From JAKJEP01 sp964580995 (GTDB lineage: Bacteria > Planctomycetota > Phycisphaerae > Sedimentisphaerales > SM23-30), in NCBI GenBank assembly GCA_964580995.1, contig CAZOMV010000057.1, positions 1 through 35,589 of the forward strand: a stretch of DNA of 35,589 nt, written 5' to 3'. Below are positions 33,064-35,589 of the stretch, in pieces; the stretch's first letter is position 1; every line of letters starts with the position of its first letter. A model generated the notes under the pieces. That model was not told the DNA's origin, did not search any database, and saw only the letters and a list, made by a program, of their open reading frames with translations. The translations under genes and the position numbers were made by a program.

Positions 33064-34050
33064 ATGGCAAATTTACCCGTTCGTTTGAGTCGGCTGCGGG
33101 CCAATGAAACGCTGCGGAGTATGGTGCGGGAAACGACGGTGGATCGCGGCGACCTGATTGCCCCGCTTTTTGTGCATCATGGCAAGGAGGTTAAAAGAGA
33201 GATCCAATCCATGCCGGGGCAGTATCAGCTTTCGGCGGACTATCTGGTAAAGCAGGTTCGTTCGCTTTGGGATCTGGGGATTCAGGCCGTGCTGCTGTTC
33301 GGGATTCCGCTGCGGAAGGATTCGGTGGGGACGGAAAGCTGGGACGACGATTACGGTGTGATTCAGCAGGCAGCCCGCGCGATCAAGAAGATTCTCCCGG
33401 ATATGATAGTAATTTCGGATGTCTGTTTTTGCGAATATACCGATCACGGCCATTGCGGGGTGATGGTGGAGCGGGACGGGGGGATGGTGCTGGATCATGA
33501 TGCAACACTGGAAAATCTCCGCTTGCAGGTGGCCTCCCATGCCCGGGCCGGCGTGGATATCGTGGCGCCGTCGGGGATGATTGACGGGGCGGTAGGGGCA
33601 ATACGCGAAGCATTGGATGAGTTTGGCTTTACCCATATTCCCATACTGGCGTACTCGGCGAAATACGCCTCCTGTTTTTACGGTCCGTTCCGGGAAGCGG
33701 CGGAAGGTGCACCAAAATTCGGGGACCGCCGCAGCCATCAGATGGACCCGGCCAATAGCGAGGAGGCGCTGCGGGAGGTGGAACTGGATATTCAGGAGGG
33801 GGCGGATCTGGTGATGATCAAGCCGGCGCTATCGTATCTGGATATTATTTCGAAAGTTAAGGACGCCTTCGGCCTGCCGACAGCCGCCTATAATGTTTCG
33901 GGCGAATACGCGATGGTCAAAGCCGCAGCCGCCAGCGGCTGGTTGGACGAAAAAACAGCGGTGCTGGAAATCCTGACTTCCATCAAACGCGCCGGGGCTG
34001 ATTTATTGATTACCTACCATGCGGCGGATGCGGCTGGCTGGCTTAAGTAG
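33064..34050 (+). CDS. hemB: delta-aminolevulinic acid dehydratase (porphobilinogen synthase)
   Basis: A 328-residue enzyme that condenses two 5-aminolevulinate molecules to porphobilinogen in tetrapyrrole synthesis. Schiff-base lysines are Lys200 (AYSAKYASCFYGPF) and Lys253 (MIKPALSYLD). The zinc-type cysteines are kept as CFCEYTDHGHC (Cys121, 123, 131), marking a Zn-dependent rather than a Mg-only enzyme. I start at ATG 33064, preceded by GGGAG; an open TTG at 33049 overlaps that ribosome site and is less likely. No other hem genes are in the window. Confidence 0.96.
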   Translation: MANLPVRLSRLRANETLRSMVRETTVDRGDLIAPLFVHHGKEVKREIQSMPGQYQLSADYLVKQVRSLWDLGIQAVLLFGIPLRKDSVGTESWDDDYGVIQQAARAIKKILPDMIVISDVCFCEYTDHGHCGVMVERDGGMVLDHDATLENLRLQVASHARAGVDIVAPSGMIDGAVGAIREALDEFGFTHIPILAYSAKYASCFYGPFREAAEGAPKFGDRRSHQMDPANSEEALREVELDIQEGADLVMIKPALSYLDIISKVKDAFGLPTAAYNVSGEYAMVKAAAASGWLDEKTAVLEILTSIKRAGADLLITYHAADAAGWLK

Positions 34051-34087
34051 TCCTCAATTTAATTATAAAAAATAGGATAAGCGGAAA

Positions 34088-34112
34088 AATATCTTATTTA
34101 CTATAAGATATT
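34088..34112. repeat. perfect 10-bp AT-rich inverted repeat downstream of hemB
   Basis: AATATCTTAT and ATAAGATATT are separated by TTACT, 38 bp after hemB. A-run before and TTATATT after could make it a weak bidirectional terminator; the right arm also belongs to a direct repeat (next entry), which suggests a binding site instead. Confidence 0.5.
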
Positions 34113-34137
34113 ATATTGCAAGTGTTTAGTATAAGAT
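34097..34137 (+). repeat. direct repeat TTTA(C/G)TATAAGAT, 28-bp period
   Basis: Two 13-bp copies (34097-34109 and 34125-34137) differ at one base. They lie between hemB and the gntR promoter. A 28-bp period is near-integral in helical turns, so they could be paired protein sites. Confidence 0.5.
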
Positions 34138-34168
34138 TGCATTGATTTTTCTGTTTTTTTCTTAAAAT

Positions 34169-34187
34169 TGTTCATATCACATGAACA
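34169..34187. promoter_or_regulatory. candidate GntR operator 1 (palindrome)
   Basis: TGTTCATATCACATGAACA, a perfect 7-bp inverted repeat with a 5-bp centre, just upstream of the -35 box of the gntR promoter. The first 14 bases recur, inverted, at 34227-34240. Confidence 0.65.
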
Positions 34188-34193
34188 TTTTCA

Positions 34194-34222
34194 TTGACAA
34201 GGGGTGCTAAATTTCCGACAAT
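34194..34222 (+). promoter_or_regulatory. promoter of the gntR-type regulator gene
   Basis: TTGACA (34194-34199), a 17-bp spacer, then GACAAT (34217-34222; 4 of 6 matches to TATAAT). It lies between the two operator copies, about 55 bp before the ATG. Confidence 0.55.
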
Positions 34223-34226
34223 AATT

Positions 34227-34240
34227 ATGTGATATGAACA
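34227..34240 (-). promoter_or_regulatory. candidate GntR operator 2 (inverted copy of operator 1)
   Basis: ATGTGATATGAACA is the exact reverse complement of TGTTCATATCACAT at 34169-34182. It lies just after the -10 box, where a bound regulator would block the polymerase. Confidence 0.6.
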
Positions 34241-34276
34241 CTTTGATTAGTAGTAAGGTTGAAATCAAGATTCAAT

Positions 34277-35134
34277 ATGGCCAAATCAAACAAAAATATT
34301 GGAAGTGAAGCTTTAGGGATGTACCAAAGACCGTCGTATTCTCGGCGATATTCAGCGGTGGTTCCCAGCGATGAGAAAAAACGAACTCTGGATGGTATCT
34401 CGTATGAGCTGGAGATGGTGGATGCCCCGCCCAAACAGCCGGAGCTGATCGTCAATGCCCTGGCTAAATACATTGTAAAGTCCGGGATGAAGCCGGGTGA
34501 TAAATTACCAGCGGGGAGGGAATTGAGCCGCATTTTGGGAGTGGCCAGTTGTTCGCTGCGGGAGGCGCTGATTATTTTGCAGACCCTGGGAGTGATCCAG
34601 GCCCGGCACGGCTCCGGCTGGTATATCAGCCGGTTTGATCCGTCCACCAGTTTTAAACTCCTCTCTCCTATCATTGAAAATTTCAGCGGGATGGACCTGG
34701 ACGAAGTGATGCAAACCCGTCTTACCAATGAACCGGTCATTGCCCGATTGGCCGCTGAGAATATCACTCCTGAGTTACTCGATGCATTACGAGAAAATCT
34801 GGAGGGCATGAAAGAAAAGGAAGATAAAACCTTCTGGGAGGAATATCGGAAATATGATAAGAATTTTCATACTATTTTAGCGCAAGCCAGTAACAACAGA
34901 ATGTTGGCGATGCTCAGTACCATTTTATCGGGAATTCATTTTTCCGTTAAATGGTGGGAGATAAGCGCCGATCAACAAACAAACTATGAAATGGCGATCC
35001 GGCACCATCAAAAGATCTATGATGCGGTAAAAAACCGTGACGAGCAAGGCGCAGAAAAAGCGATGCGCGAGCATATAGAAAGCGCATGGGAAACCATCAG
35101 GAGGATCATTACCCCAAAAAGAATGTCCATATAG
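34277..35134 (+). CDS. GntR family transcriptional regulator, FadR/FCD subgroup
   Basis: A 285-residue regulator. The winged helix (about residues 53-115; GDKLPAGRELSRILGVAS, then SLREALIILQTLGVIQARHGSGWYI) is followed by an FCD ligand-binding domain (about 140-270). Metal-site residues of that domain are in place: Asp and His in YDKNFHTIL, His in IRHHQKI, and His in MREHIES. An extra N-terminal tail of about 50 residues, basic and polar, is unusual for the family. I start at ATG 34277; a TTG at 34259 would add six residues. FCD regulators usually respond to organic acids or sugar acids and control adjacent catabolic genes. The next gene, for a secreted protein at the window edge, may be one target. 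It is probably autoregulated through the two flanking operator copies. Confidence 0.93.
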   Translation: MAKSNKNIGSEALGMYQRPSYSRRYSAVVPSDEKKRTLDGISYELEMVDAPPKQPELIVNALAKYIVKSGMKPGDKLPAGRELSRILGVASCSLREALIILQTLGVIQARHGSGWYISRFDPSTSFKLLSPIIENFSGMDLDEVMQTRLTNEPVIARLAAENITPELLDALRENLEGMKEKEDKTFWEEYRKYDKNFHTILAQASNNRMLAMLSTILSGIHFSVKWWEISADQQTNYEMAIRHHQKIYDAVKNRDEQGAEKAMREHIESAWETIRRIITPKRMSI

Positions 35135-35481
35135 AACCACAGAACCATACTATATAAAAAGTGAACCCGTGTACTGCTTTGGCCAGGAGATACTGGTCCA
35201 CATAACCGGATAGAGATTGCAATATCCCTACCCAAGAGGTGTATATATAATAAATATATTTCTAACTTTCAACAATTCAGTTCTGTTTTTTTGTCGGATA
35301 GAAAGGAGGTAAATCGCATTCTGAAGCAATGTTACCAGACAGCAGAAGAGAGGGCTGGATTATTTGGGGTTTTTGATATGATTAAGAAAAACAGTACGTT
35401 GAAATGGATTTCGAAAAGATTGTGTACAAGGAAAGTATGGATGGTCTGAAATTGGTTTTTGTGGAACTTAGGAGAAATAAA
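35135..35481. other. intergenic region between the GntR regulator and a secreted-protein gene
   Basis: A 347-bp AT-rich stretch. AAAGGAGG at 35302-35309 is a strong ribosome-site-like sequence, but the only frame it could serve starts at ATT or CTG (35318/35321) and runs about 40 codons to a stop at 35447. It shows no domain, so I do not call a gene. The ribosome site AGGAG (35470-35474) belongs to the last gene. No copy of the 14-bp GntR motif is visible here. Confidence 0.45.
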
Positions 35482-35589
35482 ATGAAAAAAATGATTGTTT
35501 TGTTGATGGTTGTGTTCTGTGCCAGTATGGCCTATGCAACGGACTACAATCCGCTTACCGATTGGATCGACGCTCCAGGAGGAGAGCCT
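35482..35589 (+). CDS. secreted protein, N-terminal fragment cut by the window edge
   Basis: The first 36 codons of a gene that continues beyond the window. They encode a signal peptide (MKKMIVLLMVVFCASMAYA, cleavage after AYA) followed by TDYNPLTDWID. AGGAG lies 7 bp upstream of the ATG. Following a GntR/FCD regulator, it could be a secreted hydrolase or binding protein under its control. The visible part is too short to assign a family. Confidence 0.85.
   Translation, partial: MKKMIVLLMVVFCASMAYATDYNPLTDWIDAPGGEP

Noticed and set aside
35318..35449. Short frame (about 43 codons) after AAAGGAGG at 35302-35309
   Set aside because: It needs an ATT or CTG start, has no domain and ends before the next gene. 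The Shine-Dalgarno-like string alone is not enough.
1..35589. tRNA genes, CRISPR arrays, insertion sequences, integrases or attachment sites
   Set aside because: I saw no cloverleaf-type sequence ending in a CCA-like acceptor, no regular repeat-spacer pattern, and no transposase or integrase frame.

Overview
The window is a 35.6 kb stretch of bacterial chromosome with about 26 genes. It looks like an anaerobic, fermentative member of the PVC superphylum, most plausibly a planctomycete of the Phycisphaerae/Sedimentisphaerales type. That placement is an inference. It rests on the trimeric [FeFe] hydrogenase with Rex, the peptidase M50-HlyD/GAF-HlyD pair, the ECF sigma and PDZ operon, and the moderate base composition. 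I see no tRNA, rRNA, insertion sequence or CRISPR array.

Layout. (1) 0.1-4.6 kb, minus strand: a class I glutamine amidotransferase-like hydrolase, a two-domain M16 peptidase, a stand-alone receiver protein and a small unknown protein. A soluble histidine kinase follows on the plus strand. (2) 5.5-7.7 kb, minus strand: ECF sigma factor, membrane protein (probable anti-sigma factor) and secreted PDZ protein in one operon. (3) 8.0-13.4 kb, minus strand: a truncated-looking Big_9/cadherin-like protein, a PilZ protein with intact c-di-GMP motifs, a GAF-GAF-TM-HlyD protein and an M50 protease-HlyD protein. An HDOD-GGDEF protein diverges from them. Together they suggest a c-di-GMP-linked surface or export module.

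(4) 15.6-26.3 kb, plus strand, is the centrepiece. A promoter with a candidate Rex operator is followed by rex, hydC (NuoE-like), an unusual hydB (NuoF-like) fused to a complete GltD/NfnB-type FAD-NAD(P)H module, and hydA ([FeFe] hydrogenase). Four signalling genes follow: a receiver, a sensory [FeFe]-hydrogenase-like histidine kinase, a receiver-histidine kinase, and a second receiver of the same odd subfamily. A strong intrinsic terminator closes the unit. My reading is that an electron-bifurcating hydrogenase, possibly tied to NADP(H), is co-transcribed with its own H2/redox-sensing phosphorelay. None of the four signalling proteins has a DNA-binding domain.

(5) 26.4-35.6 kb: an MFS transporter; a Wzz/BY-kinase-like protein with eroded nucleotide-binding motifs; a proline-rich protein; glmS; an isochorismatase-family hydrolase; hemB; and a GntR/FCD regulator. 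The regulator's promoter lies between two copies of a 14-bp motif. The window ends in the first codons of a secreted protein.
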